The notes below the pieces were generated by a model, which made no database searches, was not told the origin of the DNA, and saw nothing but the letters and a program-made list of their open reading frames with translations. From Akkermansia sp. (GTDB lineage: Bacteria > Verrucomicrobiota > Verrucomicrobiia > Verrucomicrobiales > Akkermansiaceae), in assembly GCA_017555205.1 (NCBI GenBank), contig JAFZGW010000007.1:1-40597 (forward strand): 40,597 nt of DNA. Reading direction: 5' to 3'. Below, piece after piece: positions 16,244 through 24,520 of the stretch; position 1 is the first letter of the stretch; every line of letters starts with the position of its first letter. The position numbers and the translations under genes were made by a program.

Positions 16244-17791
16244 TCAGGCACAGAGGGGCAGTTCATCCTGCTGCTCGGGCTCATGACGGGGAGGAACGGG
16301 ATTAAAGTCATGAGGGAGGCCGGCTTGTTCCAGGAGTATCGGATCTGGCTGAGCTATGCAGCAATGAGTGGTATTCATGGTCAGCGGATTCAGCCAGGCT
16401 TCATTCCGAAGGAGAGTGAAGTGGCGATAACCATTGACTAGCTTACCTTCAATCAGATGAGGCCAGCGTCTGATGCACTCTGACAGGAGAAGTCCCATCT
16501 TGATGGAAGATGTACAGTCGGGACGACCTTCAAGCCCTTCCATGATGGATCGGAGGTCTTCCTGAGTGAGAGCCTTATTCCTGACCCTCTCCTGGGTGTA
16601 TGGGCTCACGTAGCACTTACGGAGACGAGCCATGAGGATACCGGCCTCATCCAATTCAGAAAGAGCCTGGAGAACAGGGGGCGACATGTAGCCATAATCC
16701 GCGACGGTGTGGCGATTCGTGTCTCTGGTAGCCCATTCCGGTAGTACATAGTCATTCAGCAGCCAATACGCGAACGCCGGGATAGCATCCTGTAGATTCT
16801 TCTCCATAGTCTCGAAATCACCACCCCAATCCTCTAATAAACCGGAGGGCGCACAGTTATGCAGGAAAAGGTACTTGTCTGTGTTCTCCTCGTAGGCAGG
16901 AAGTGCACGTAGGGCGTAATCCTGGAGGTTCACGATAAAGATACGCTCGCAGGGATAATCCATGTTCATGACGGCCTTGTTCTTGCACTCAATCGTCAGG
17001 CGGGAGGAATACCCTGCCTGTTTGAGGATTGTGGCAGCCTGTTTACGCTCCCTGATACTCTGGAGGGCTACACCATCGTCTGCTACCCAGATATTGGAGT
17101 TGAGCGCCCAGTCATTGAATCGACTTGCCCCACTCAGCCAAGATGATGGCATGTTAGTGTATTCACCCAGAAGGCCGGCGATGATGATATCCAGCAGAAC
17201 GTGAGTTTTGCCGGTGCCAGGCTCGCCAATGATAGCCAGGGTCTGAGATGCTACTTTCTGGTACGGAGCTCTCATTCCTCGGGCTTCTGCGGCAAAGTTC
17301 AGCTGGCGAGTATATGCGCCTTTGAGCCAACCGATAAAGAGGGGAGCTTCATTACCGAACATACGACAGATTTGCCTCAGAATAGGCGCAGGATTGCCCT
17401 TTACTGGCTCCAGAGGCTTACTTTCGTTGCGAACGAACCAAGGAGTACCGTCAATCATCTGGTAGCCGGCAGGACGCAAGGGAAGCGTATCTTTTTCATA
17501 CGCCGGCTTGATTACACGGGTCTTTTTATGTGACTGTAACATGGAAATGAGAGTCTGAGCCTCCTTCTTAGTGCATTCTTGTGCTACGAGCGCTGAAATC
17601 AACTCATTTCGGTTATATTCCCGCCAGATGGGATTTTCACTGGCAGGTTCGTCTTCTTCGTCCCATAAATCGAGATTTACCTGGAAATGTGCCCCTTCAA
17701 TCAGGACAATATGCTCCTGAAGCACGGTAAGTTCCTCGTTAAGGGTGGAATCGGACGTTTTAACTTCTTCTTTCTTGCGATTAGCGAACAT
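16244..17791 (-). CDS. P-loop replication ATPase (SF3-helicase-like)
   Basis: A 515-aa protein with a central ATPase. The Walker A motif is GEPGTGKT at 189-196 (preceded by SQTLAIIGE) and the Walker B is NIWVADDG with Asp238-Asp239. Downstream are IVNLQDYALRALPAY, in the place of a sensor segment, and a C-terminal winged-helix-like part. The arrangement fits the primase-associated superfamily 3 helicases of phages and plasmids (DUF5906-like). It follows the primase gene by 36 bp in the same direction, so the two probably act together to open and prime the element's origin at 19.0-20.2 kb. The start has no ribosome binding site. Helicase activity is inferred from motifs and context. Confidence 0.78.
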   Translation of the reverse strand: MFANRKKEEVKTSDSTLNEELTVLQEHIVLIEGAHFQVNLDLWDEEDEPASENPIWREYNRNELISALVAQECTKKEAQTLISMLQSHKKTRVIKPAYEKDTLPLRPAGYQMIDGTPWFVRNESKPLEPVKGNPAPILRQICRMFGNEAPLFIGWLKGAYTRQLNFAAEARGMRAPYQKVASQTLAIIGEPGTGKTHVLLDIIIAGLLGEYTNMPSSWLSGASRFNDWALNSNIWVADDGVALQSIRERKQAATILKQAGYSSRLTIECKNKAVMNMDYPCERIFIVNLQDYALRALPAYEENTDKYLFLHNCAPSGLLEDWGGDFETMEKNLQDAIPAFAYWLLNDYVLPEWATRDTNRHTVADYGYMSPPVLQALSELDEAGILMARLRKCYVSPYTQERVRNKALTQEDLRSIMEGLEGRPDCTSSIKMGLLLSECIRRWPHLIEGKLVNGYRHFTLLRNEAWLNPLTMNTTHCCIAQPDPILLEQAGLPHDFNPVPPRHEPEQQDELPLCA

Positions 17792-17827
17792 AATTATATT
17801 TTGTTTGTGATTTTTCTGTTTTTTCGA

Positions 17828-18970
17828 TTAAATTGCGGAATTAAGCAGATTGTTCATAAATTCGGATGCTCCAAGGCCGTTATACATGGCTCGGGCATCT
17901 TTATACGGGTTAATAGTGGGTGTCCAGAGTCGAACATGGTCACTATACTGGTGAAGCAGGGATAAGTTCTCTTCTGTATGGCCAGCACCGGCATTGTCGT
18001 TATCCTGGCAGTAGATGATATCTTTTCCCTGGAGAGCGGAGAGATCCTCCTGTTTCAGAATGTGAGAGGCTGAGTCTCGACCGATTGCTGTCAGAGAGGT
18101 TATTCCACATTCCTGGGCGGCTGCACATACCGCCAGAACATCGGACTGACCTTCTACGATGGCAACTGTGGTAATATCCTCTGTGATACTGTCATGACCG
18201 AAGCATAAAGCTCCACTGGTGCCAGCCTGACGGAAAGCTCTGTCCTGTCCTCTGGAAGGAACGAATCTGAAGGCATTTGTGCTGTAGTCCAACATGCTTA
18301 GATAGGAGTCATATCCTACACCGGCAGTGTGACGCACCTTGAGAGCAACCGGTTCCCCATAGAGAAGGTTGAATGTCACGAGATCACCAGCATTCGGGTC
18401 TGTTCCATCATTGTCGTGGAAGGACTTGCCGATATCGTTACGATTCAGAGCCTCGAAGGGTAATCCCAGGCTATCTGCTACACGCTGCTGCCATTCAGGA
18501 CACTGCTGACGGTAGAGAATTGCCTGTTCGTAGGTCTTACGGAGTCTGTCATCTACTACCAGGGAAGGAGCAGGTAAATCATACGTGCGCCTGTGGTGAG
18601 AAAGTAACTCGCGGTCGTTTACCGGATCGTCTTCGGGAGTGTACAGCTTGACGAGGTAATCAAGGGCTTCGAGGAACTTCTTCTCCGGATGGACTGCTAA
18701 TACCAGGTCAATGGGAGAGTAGCACATGTCACACGCGAAGCACTTGAGCCTGGGGTGACGTATCTCCGTGTTGGTCAGGAACAACTCCATACCAGTTCCC
18801 CTTGAGCCGGTGCCGCTGGAGCAATTAGGACAGCAATACCCGCGCATGCGTGCATTGCGGATTCCCAGAGCTGTCATCAGTCGGGTGGGATTGTCATAGA
18901 ATCGCTCCTCTGCAAAGACCTTCTTCTTCTGGATAATATCTGAACTTTTCTTTCTCGGTTTAATCTTCAT
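17828..18970 (-). CDS. DnaG-type primase (zinc finger + TOPRIM)
   Basis: A 380-aa primase. The N-terminal CHC2-like zinc-binding domain has cysteines at 46/47, 50, 77, 80 and 83 (CCPNC and CFACDMC). The TOPRIM catalytic core has VAIVEGQSD with the conserved Glu273, and YCQDNDNAG with the DxD-type acidic residues Asp323 and Asp325. This is the usual layout of bacterial and phage primases, shorter than chromosomal DnaG because the C-terminal helicase-binding domain is missing. It would make RNA primers at the element's own origin. It is first in a leftward two-gene operon and starts next to the 1.25-kb non-coding origin-like region. Confidence 0.88.
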   Translation of the reverse strand: MKIKPRKKSSDIIQKKKVFAEERFYDNPTRLMTALGIRNARMRGYCCPNCSSGTGSRGTGMELFLTNTEIRHPRLKCFACDMCYSPIDLVLAVHPEKKFLEALDYLVKLYTPEDDPVNDRELLSHHRRTYDLPAPSLVVDDRLRKTYEQAILYRQQCPEWQQRVADSLGLPFEALNRNDIGKSFHDNDGTDPNAGDLVTFNLLYGEPVALKVRHTAGVGYDSYLSMLDYSTNAFRFVPSRGQDRAFRQAGTSGALCFGHDSITEDITTVAIVEGQSDVLAVCAAAQECGITSLTAIGRDSASHILKQEDLSALQGKDIIYCQDNDNAGAGHTEENLSLLHQYSDHVRLWTPTINPYKDARAMYNGLGASEFMNNLLNSAI

Positions 18971-19300
18971 AAAACTTATATTGCCGCATAGTGCAATACT
19001 ACAATGGTCGGTGATAAGTTTCCGCTTGTAAAGAGGTGAAAATAAAATTTCTTAAAAAAATGCCCCACTATGACACTTGCGCATAAAAAAGGCCAGTTTG
19101 GAATGCCTGGATGCGATAAAAATCCGATTTTATGGAGGTCGGATTTATTTTAAGTGAGGTAGGAGGAGATTTTATGAAGGGCAAATTTATTTTAAGTGGG
19201 GGTGGTGGAGGATTTAAGTCGCATACTCCCCTCTTATTTATTCCTCACGCTGCCATAAAATCGGATATAATCACCACCTCCTCCGCTTAAGAGCGACGAT

Positions 19301-19574
19301 AAAATTACGGAAGAGTAACAGCTAGTGACTTTCAGGTGGAGGTGGTGGAGGTTAAAAGCCCTCATTCCCCTTATATCTTCTCAATTTTCTCTCTCCCCAA
19401 TAGAAAAAAACTCCACCACCTCCACCTAAAAGGAATAAGAGAGAAGGTAGAGTAGCAGCCAGTGACTAACCAGGTGGAGAAGGTGGAGGTTACACGCTCG
19501 CATTTCCCCTATATCTTCTCAATTTTCTCTCTCTCCATTAGAAAAAACCTCCACCACCTCCACCTAAAAGGAAT
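19301..19574. repeat. Tandem 137-bp direct repeats with long inverted repeats
   Basis: Two near-identical units (about 19,301-19,436 and 19,437-19,574, period 137-138 bp) each contain CAGC[TC]AGTGACT, a G-rich arm, a conserved loop with ATATCTTCTCAATTTTCTCT, and a C-rich arm. In unit 1 the arms AGGTGGAGGTGGTGGAG (19334-19350) and CTCCACCACCTCCACCT (19411-19427) are an exact 17-bp inverted repeat. In unit 2 the 19-bp arms match at 17 positions (19472-19490 / 19547-19565). A diverged third copy of the stem lies at 19,191-19,290. Confidence 0.9.
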
Positions 19575-19760
19575 TAGAGAGGAGGGAGAGGGGCTTTTAT
19601 ACCAGTGACAGAATGACGGGGTGACAGTAGATAAGAATTTTTCTTCCACCTGGCAGCGGGAATTTTATACACATGACCGGTCAGGAGGAGTTTTTCGGAC
19701 ACCGGCAGGGTGGGTTGAAGAAGAAAAATCGCAAAAAAGTGACATTTTTTAAAAAGGGAC

Positions 19761-19790
19761 TTGACAAGATAAAATCGCTCGTGTAATAAT
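19761..19790 (+). promoter_or_regulatory. Strong sigma-70-like promoter
   Basis: TTGACA (perfect -35, 19761-19766), exactly 17 bp, then TAATAA(T) (19784-19790). Transcription should start near 19,796, about 430 nt before the likely start codon of the ATPase gene. Confidence 0.7.
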
Positions 19791-19795
19791 GCGCC

Positions 19796-20200
19796 CCGCA
19801 CAGTGCCAAGCTGCGTTATTTCCCTTCGCTCTTGGTGCCTCTGGGAAGGATTCCCAGTGACACGTGTGACGCGAGTCTGAACCGAAGGACGAGCGATCGA
19901 GTGTAATAAAACGGAGCATCCAGATCCGTAAGAAAACCTGGCAACCAAGCAACAGTTCCCTGCGAGGTGGGAGTCCGCAGGATGGGTCAAACCGGGCACC
20001 GAAGTGTCCGAGACATCTCAGTTTGCCGAGATGCAGTTTTGAACCAAAGGCAATGCTCGCCGCAGAGCAAAGTGTGTCTAACTCATTCTGACCACTGATG
20101 AGCCCCTCTCGAATGCACCATTCGAGTGCCCTCATTTGCCAGATGTCGCCTCACCCTATCCGGGAATGTGTCGATACTGTGTGTTGCTCTGCTCCAGATG
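19796..20200 (+). ncRNA. Candidate structured RNA / long leader
   Basis: No good ORF, but many perfect short stems in order: CTGGGAA/TTCCCAG (19841-19857), CCTGCG/CGCAGG (19959-19981), a three-way junction closed by GTCAAA/TTTGA(A)C-type pairing (19984-19991 with 20037-20045) around GGGCAC-CGAA-GTGTCC (19994-20009) and CATCTC/GAGATG (20014-20033), TGCTC/GAGCA (20054-20069) and CTCGAATG-CAC-CATTCGAG (20108-20126). It starts at a consensus promoter. It may be a separate RNA or the 5' leader of the ATPase gene. It matches no RNA family I can name. Confidence 0.5.
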
Positions 20201-20223
20201 TGTTATATTACACTCCAAAATCA

Positions 20224-22287
20224 ATGAAAAATATCTCAATCGACGAAAAAGCTCCCAACAAAGAGAGCATCCCGACAACAGAAGTAATCCAATCCACTCA
20301 GGGATGGGACAAGAAAGAAATCCCCTCCCACGAGGCCAGCTTCAATAAGCCGGCACGTCTGGTTAGCCTCTGTCTGAAGTACAGAGGACTGACTAACCTG
20401 GACAACCTGAAGAAGGCCGTCACCCAGAGACTGTACGGGGCTAAGCCTACGCTGTGCAGCCAGCAGGAAGATGGGGTCTTCACCCTGTTCTTCGAGCTGT
20501 ATCGCCCTCTCGCCCTGCCTCAGTCTCAGGAAGGAGCAGAGATGGTGCTCGAATCCTGGAAGAATGTCCACGGATTAAGCCGAATCGCCGGCGCTGAACT
20601 TGACGAGGCGCACTTCCTCAATCAGCTTGTCTGCCCCACTCCGGTAGGTGAGGTGATGGATGAGCAGGAGGTTACTCTCCGACTGACGGATGACCGCATG
20701 TTTGTCGAGCGTCTGGCTGCAAAGCTGGCCAAGGGCACCATCCTCTTCGACTCCAAGATTCTGATGAATCACATGGAGGCCGAAGGCTGGATGTGGGAGT
20801 CTCCCGCAGAGTTCCAGCCTGGCTGTATCGGCTGGCTGACTACTCCCCGCTTTGGTCGATCCCGCGCTATTGTGACGGAGGACGCATTCGTAGCCCTCGG
20901 CAGCTATCTCTCCCGTTATGAGTTCAAGGCCATCGTTGGCGAGAAAAACTGGGCCGAAGTGGAGGTTTCCCAGAAGGAGGTGGCTCTTCATAACAGCTTC
21001 TACTACCAAGAGATGGATAAGGAGCGCTATGCTCTGATTGCTGAGGGCAAGGTACGCAAGTGCACCTACCTGGAGTACTTGGCTTGTCTGGATTCCTTCT
21101 ACCATCTTGGTGGCTTCCTCGGGAAGTCCATGCTCAGAGACGTGATGGTCTCTAAGAAGGTGGACGGCGTACGCAACTACATGTACGTCCCGAGCCGGCT
21201 TATCCATGTCGATGGTAAGACCTACCTCAACACCAGCGATGTCCAGCTGCTCCGCCCTGATGAGAGCGCTGTCTCCGACCGTTACGGGAAAAGCTGCCCG
21301 GCGATTTCCTCGCTGCTCAACTCCCTCTTCGGTGCCAAATCCGATGAGCTGGAGGTATTCCTGACCTGGCTGGCTCTTGCCTACCAGGGTGCGTACTATG
21401 GTCGTCCCCGGCGAGGCCATGCTATGTACATCGTGGGAGCTCCCGGCACGGGTAAGACCTTGTTGCGTGAGCTTCTGGGACTACTGTTCGGTCGCTCTCG
21501 CTCCGGGCAGGAGTTCTTCTGCGAGAACTCCCAGTTCAACGCCTATGCGCTGGACGATAACCCTCTTGTCTACCTCGATGATGCTTCCGTGGACTGGAAG
21601 CGTTGCAATCAGATGCACAATCGCATCAAGGAACTCGTAGCCACCGGCGAGGCATTCCTCAATGGTAAGTACGAGGCGCACCGCCACGTGGAGTGGTTTG
21701 GGCGCATTCTGGTGACATGCAATCCTGATGGTGAGGGACGCAAGCTCATCCCCGAAATTGGGGATGACAATCGGGATAAGTTCATTATCCTGAAGACCTC
21801 CAGCAGACAGTTGGAGGATCAGAAACTTGGAGCCAATGCGCGGCGAGAACTGCCGGCGTTCGCTCACTTCCTGAAGCACTATCGCTCGGGATTGATGAAA
21901 CCTGCGCTGCGCTTCGGAATGGAGGCTTATGTCTCCAAGTCCGTGCGTGAGGCCACCCTTTTCCGTGATGGAGAAGGGATGCTCCTGGAATGCATTGCAC
22001 GCATTCTTGGCTCAGAAGGCAATGCCTCTCAGCCGCAGGACTATACTGTAACTGAGTTGTACGAGAAGCTCTCGAAGGAGCCGTCCGTGTCCGGACAGCT
22101 CACCGGGCTGTGCAATGCCAAGAATCTTGGCAGCAAGCTCAACAAGATCCGCGAAGCCGTCGAGAACGGTGTCGTGAGCTTCCCCTATGTAATTACGGCT
22201 CGCCGCACCAGCACCCGCCGTAGCTGGGTGTTTGCACCGAGCCAGGAAGAGTACTCTGTCGAGGAGAATGGTAATACTGTAGCGTAA
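20224..22287 (+). CDS. P-loop helicase-like replication protein
   Basis: A 687-aa protein from the chosen start (MKNISIDEKAPNKES). The Walker A motif GAPGTGKT is at 405-412 (AMYIVGAPGTGKTLLRELLG), the Walker B is LVYLDDAS with Asp452-Asp453, and LVTCNPDG near residue 498 looks like sensor 1. This is the signature of superfamily 3 / DUF5906-type helicases of phages and satellites. The N-terminal 350 residues have no clear motif. An in-frame ATG exists at 20,098, but the extra 42 residues would be translated from the stem-loop region and are not protein-like, so I prefer 20,224. It diverges from the primase operon across the origin-like region and precedes the 581-aa gene by 41 bp. Confidence 0.8.
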   Translation: MKNISIDEKAPNKESIPTTEVIQSTQGWDKKEIPSHEASFNKPARLVSLCLKYRGLTNLDNLKKAVTQRLYGAKPTLCSQQEDGVFTLFFELYRPLALPQSQEGAEMVLESWKNVHGLSRIAGAELDEAHFLNQLVCPTPVGEVMDEQEVTLRLTDDRMFVERLAAKLAKGTILFDSKILMNHMEAEGWMWESPAEFQPGCIGWLTTPRFGRSRAIVTEDAFVALGSYLSRYEFKAIVGEKNWAEVEVSQKEVALHNSFYYQEMDKERYALIAEGKVRKCTYLEYLACLDSFYHLGGFLGKSMLRDVMVSKKVDGVRNYMYVPSRLIHVDGKTYLNTSDVQLLRPDESAVSDRYGKSCPAISSLLNSLFGAKSDELEVFLTWLALAYQGAYYGRPRRGHAMYIVGAPGTGKTLLRELLGLLFGRSRSGQEFFCENSQFNAYALDDNPLVYLDDASVDWKRCNQMHNRIKELVATGEAFLNGKYEAHRHVEWFGRILVTCNPDGEGRKLIPEIGDDNRDKFIILKTSSRQLEDQKLGANARRELPAFAHFLKHYRSGLMKPALRFGMEAYVSKSVREATLFRDGEGMLLECIARILGSEGNASQPQDYTVTELYEKLSKEPSVSGQLTGLCNAKNLGSKLNKIREAVENGVVSFPYVITARRTSTRRSWVFAPSQEEYSVEENGNTVA

Positions 22288-22328
22288 TAATAACTGCATT
22301 CGAACAATTAAAAAAGAAAGGATAAAAA

Positions 22329-24074
22329 ATGAGCAAGTTTGAAGTAAATAATTCCAACGCCAACGCCGAAACCATCGCCAACGCCACCTTCTCCGACGTA
22401 GGCAACCAGGAGACTTCTACCAGGGAATTCAGCTGCATCACAGACTATTATCCCTGGAGCCTGTTCCTGGATCCGAACTACGTTCGCAGTGTGTGTGCCT
22501 CTGAAACCTCTGAGGAAGTTACTCCGTCCGAGGCTTTTCCCGAGGAAGCTCCCGCTGTGACGGAACCGGCAGAGGAAGAGACTACTCCCACCGAGGAAGT
22601 GCAGCCTGACCTCGCCACTGCAGAACAGGTAGAAGAGGAAGAGGCTCCGAAGAAGAAGAGCAAGAAGAAGGAGCCCAAGACAGAGCTCCCTCCCTACGAA
22701 ATCTTCACTCAGGAGAAGATGAAGGCGGCCCTGCGCCCCTTCTATGAAATGGGAAGCGAGAAGCCTGGCGACTCGTTCCTGAATGGAGCGGTGGCCTTCT
22801 ACGCCCCCGCCAGCATCATGACGCTCGATGAGCTCAAGGCTCAGATTGGCTGCCCTGACAAGGCTTCCAAGAAGATCGAAGGCTGGCACGCCATGCACTA
22901 CTGTCTGGCATGCCTTACTGGCGAGGAGCTAATGCAGTACGTGCAGAAAGCCAAGGACACCTACTCCGATAGTGATTGGGAGGCGCTCAATAAGCCGGCG
23001 CGAGGCTCGGTCGGGCTCCTGCATGCTCTGGCCATGAATGTAGACCACGAGTCTGCTCTCAAGGCCTTCAACGAGCTGAAGGCCACGGGGTGCATGACCT
23101 GGAGCAACACCGGCGGTCTCCTGGGGCTACTGCCGACCCACGTGGCCGTTATCAACGGTGCGAACAAGCTGGCAGAAGCCATGACTCCCATCTGCTCCGG
23201 AGCAGATGACACGGAGCTTCTCACCTGCTTCCCGGTATCTTCCCAGATACTGAAGCAAATCCTGACCGATGGTTCGGATATCACCATCAGGATGTTGCAG
23301 CTCCGCTCCACCAAGGAAGCCCAGGAGTGCAGCCGCGACCTGCGACGTAAGGGGCTCAACGGCATGTGGGATTCGGAAATCCGTGAGGGCAAGCATTTGC
23401 AGAACGCCCTTACCAAGATGACCTTCCGCACCGACACCGTGCTCAAGGAGGCCACCAAGGAAAGCCGTCTCAGCTCTCAGTGGCTGAATGGACTTCTCTC
23501 GACCATGAAGCCGGTCGCGTTCACTTGGACAAGCCTTCACTGTGAGGTGATGGATCCGACGTGCAAGCGTGAGCACCTGGAAGCCAATGCTGAGCGCAAT
23601 CGGACGCTGCTGGGGTGCAAGGATGCCCATGGCCGAAGCCCGCTCTTCTACGCACTTGCCTGTGGTTCAGAAGATGCCATCCGCTGGTGTCTCGACAATG
23701 CCATGGCGGATAAAGTTCAGGAGATCGATGCCCATCAGCGCTCCCTTCTGGCTGCTCTGGCTATGAATCCGAAGTGCGAGCAGATGCTCAGCCTGGTGGA
23801 ACGAATTATCTCCGAGGAGAGCATCCGTGAGGATATCTTCGGGATTTCCCCCGTGGTCTACGCAATGCTCTGTGAAAAAAACGAGCTGGCAAAGCGAATC
23901 TATGAGCTGACCAATGAACTGTACCTGGTGAGTGCCTCTCGCCAGAAGGCTATGGGCAAGCTGTTCAAGAGAGCCGCAGCATCTCTGAAAAACAAGGAGA
24001 TGCAGGAGTACCTGACCAAGAACGAGGCTACGTCTTACCGACAGGAGTGGGCCGACTACGGCTGCTTCTATTGA
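22329..24074 (+). CDS. Large ankyrin-like protein, unknown function
   Basis: A 581-aa soluble protein with a strong ribosome binding site (AAAGGA) 8 nt before the ATG. The N-terminal 120 residues are acidic and Glu/Pro-rich, then a Lys block EEAPKKKSKKKEPK. The C-terminal third has ankyrin-like units, for example CKDAHGRSPLFYALACGSED and IDAHQRSLLAALAMNPKCEQ. The middle is helical without a recognised domain (HAMHYCLACLTGEELMQYV, GLLGLLPTHVAVINGANKLA). It is co-directional with the P-loop ATPase and is followed by a terminator. A scaffolding or host-interaction role is possible, but no enzyme motif is present. Confidence 0.75.
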   Translation: MSKFEVNNSNANAETIANATFSDVGNQETSTREFSCITDYYPWSLFLDPNYVRSVCASETSEEVTPSEAFPEEAPAVTEPAEEETTPTEEVQPDLATAEQVEEEEAPKKKSKKKEPKTELPPYEIFTQEKMKAALRPFYEMGSEKPGDSFLNGAVAFYAPASIMTLDELKAQIGCPDKASKKIEGWHAMHYCLACLTGEELMQYVQKAKDTYSDSDWEALNKPARGSVGLLHALAMNVDHESALKAFNELKATGCMTWSNTGGLLGLLPTHVAVINGANKLAEAMTPICSGADDTELLTCFPVSSQILKQILTDGSDITIRMLQLRSTKEAQECSRDLRRKGLNGMWDSEIREGKHLQNALTKMTFRTDTVLKEATKESRLSSQWLNGLLSTMKPVAFTWTSLHCEVMDPTCKREHLEANAERNRTLLGCKDAHGRSPLFYALACGSEDAIRWCLDNAMADKVQEIDAHQRSLLAALAMNPKCEQMLSLVERIISEESIREDIFGISPVVYAMLCEKNELAKRIYELTNELYLVSASRQKAMGKLFKRAAASLKNKEMQEYLTKNEATSYRQEWADYGCFY

Positions 24075-24082
24075 TGTATTGG

Positions 24083-24120
24083 AAATCCCGGCGGTTCCTT
24101 CACAGGTTCCGCCGGGAATT
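24083..24120 (+). terminator. Terminator after the 581-aa gene
   Basis: CCCGGCGG (24087-24094) pairs with CCGCCGGG (24109-24116). The first arm is part of AAATCCCGGCGGTTCC, repeated exactly at 24219-24234. Confidence 0.75.
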
Positions 24121-24151
24121 ACTCCTCCCTAATTCACAATTAACCCGAATA

Positions 24152-24256
24152 TTGACTAGAACGACACGCATAGATAACTAGAAAGAACAACTAAGAAGGT
24201 AATTTCAACGGCATAAGCAAATCCCGGCGGTTCCCTCTCAGGAGCCGTCGGGATTC
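24152..24256 (+). ncRNA. Candidate short RNA ending in a twin terminator
   Basis: TTGACT (24152-24157) is 17 bp before a weak -10 (TAACTA, 24175-24180). A second terminator-like hairpin with a 15-bp stem containing G-U pairs (24220-24234 / 24241-24255) ends the stretch about 75 nt later. No ORF lies between. A small RNA is possible; the -10 match is poor. Confidence 0.25.
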
Positions 24257-24350
24257 ATGTTTTACGTTTTACCTTTCATGTAAATAAGCTCGCAAGTTAT
24301 TAAGGAGTAGGGTATTACAGCTTAATTTTACTGTAAATTGAGTGCAAGCC

Positions 24351-24443
24351 ATTTACATTTTTTGTAAATTCGATAGGTCAACAAGTGCCAATCACTTATA
24401 AAAATTGGCATAAATCTGAGGGCAATTTACAAAAAATGTAAAT
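24351..24443. promoter_or_regulatory. Mirrored palindromic operators
   Basis: ATTTACA-TTTTT-TGTAAAT (24351-24369) and its exact reverse complement ATTTACA-AAAAA-TGTAAAT (24425-24443) flank an inverted repeat TGCCAAT (24386-24392) / ATTGGCA (24404-24410). Half-site-like TGTAAAT also occurs at about 24,279 and 24,332. This looks like a cooperative repressor or initiator binding region, AT-rich, between convergent gene groups. Confidence 0.6.
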
Positions 24444-24461
24444 TTGCAAAACGTAGTAGTT

Positions 24462-24500
24462 AAAAAAAGGCCGGCAGGTGGATATCATTCCTACCGGTCT
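24462..24500 (-). terminator. Terminator for the leftward small-gene operon
   Basis: A 10-bp stem (GGCCGGCAGG / CCTACCGGTC, with G-U pairs) is followed on the minus strand by a run of seven T. The plus strand also has TCTTTT. Confidence 0.8.
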
Positions 24501-24520
24501 TTTCATGTTTTCTTACCTGG

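Larger units (their letters stand above)
18971..20223. other. Non-coding replication-origin-like region
   Basis: This 1.25-kb stretch separates the leftward primase operon from the rightward ATPase gene and holds no convincing gene. It contains three long inverted repeats (19,191-19,290; 19,334-19,427; 19,472-19,565), the last two within a 137-bp tandem duplication, a perfect palindrome TGACCGGTCA (19674-19683), an AT-rich block around 19,741-19,755, a consensus promoter (19,761-19,790) and a structured transcript region. Position between divergent replication genes, iterated repeats and AT-rich DNA are together typical of a mobile-element origin. Origin function is inferred. Confidence 0.55.

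Noticed and set aside
19191..19574. CRISPR-like array
   Set aside because: The units are two long tandem duplications with conserved interiors plus a diverged third stem, not short repeats with unique spacers, and no cas genes are nearby.
20094..20130. CTGATGAG resembling the core of a hammerhead ribozyme
   Set aside because: The required GAAA segment and the stem arrangement around a cleavage site are not present; the adjacent stem CTCGAATG/CATTCGAG does not fit the fold.
20098..20223. N-terminal extension of the rightward ATPase from the ATG at 20,098
   Set aside because: The extra residues come from a stem-loop region, have odd composition with scattered Cys and Pro, and are not needed for the domain.
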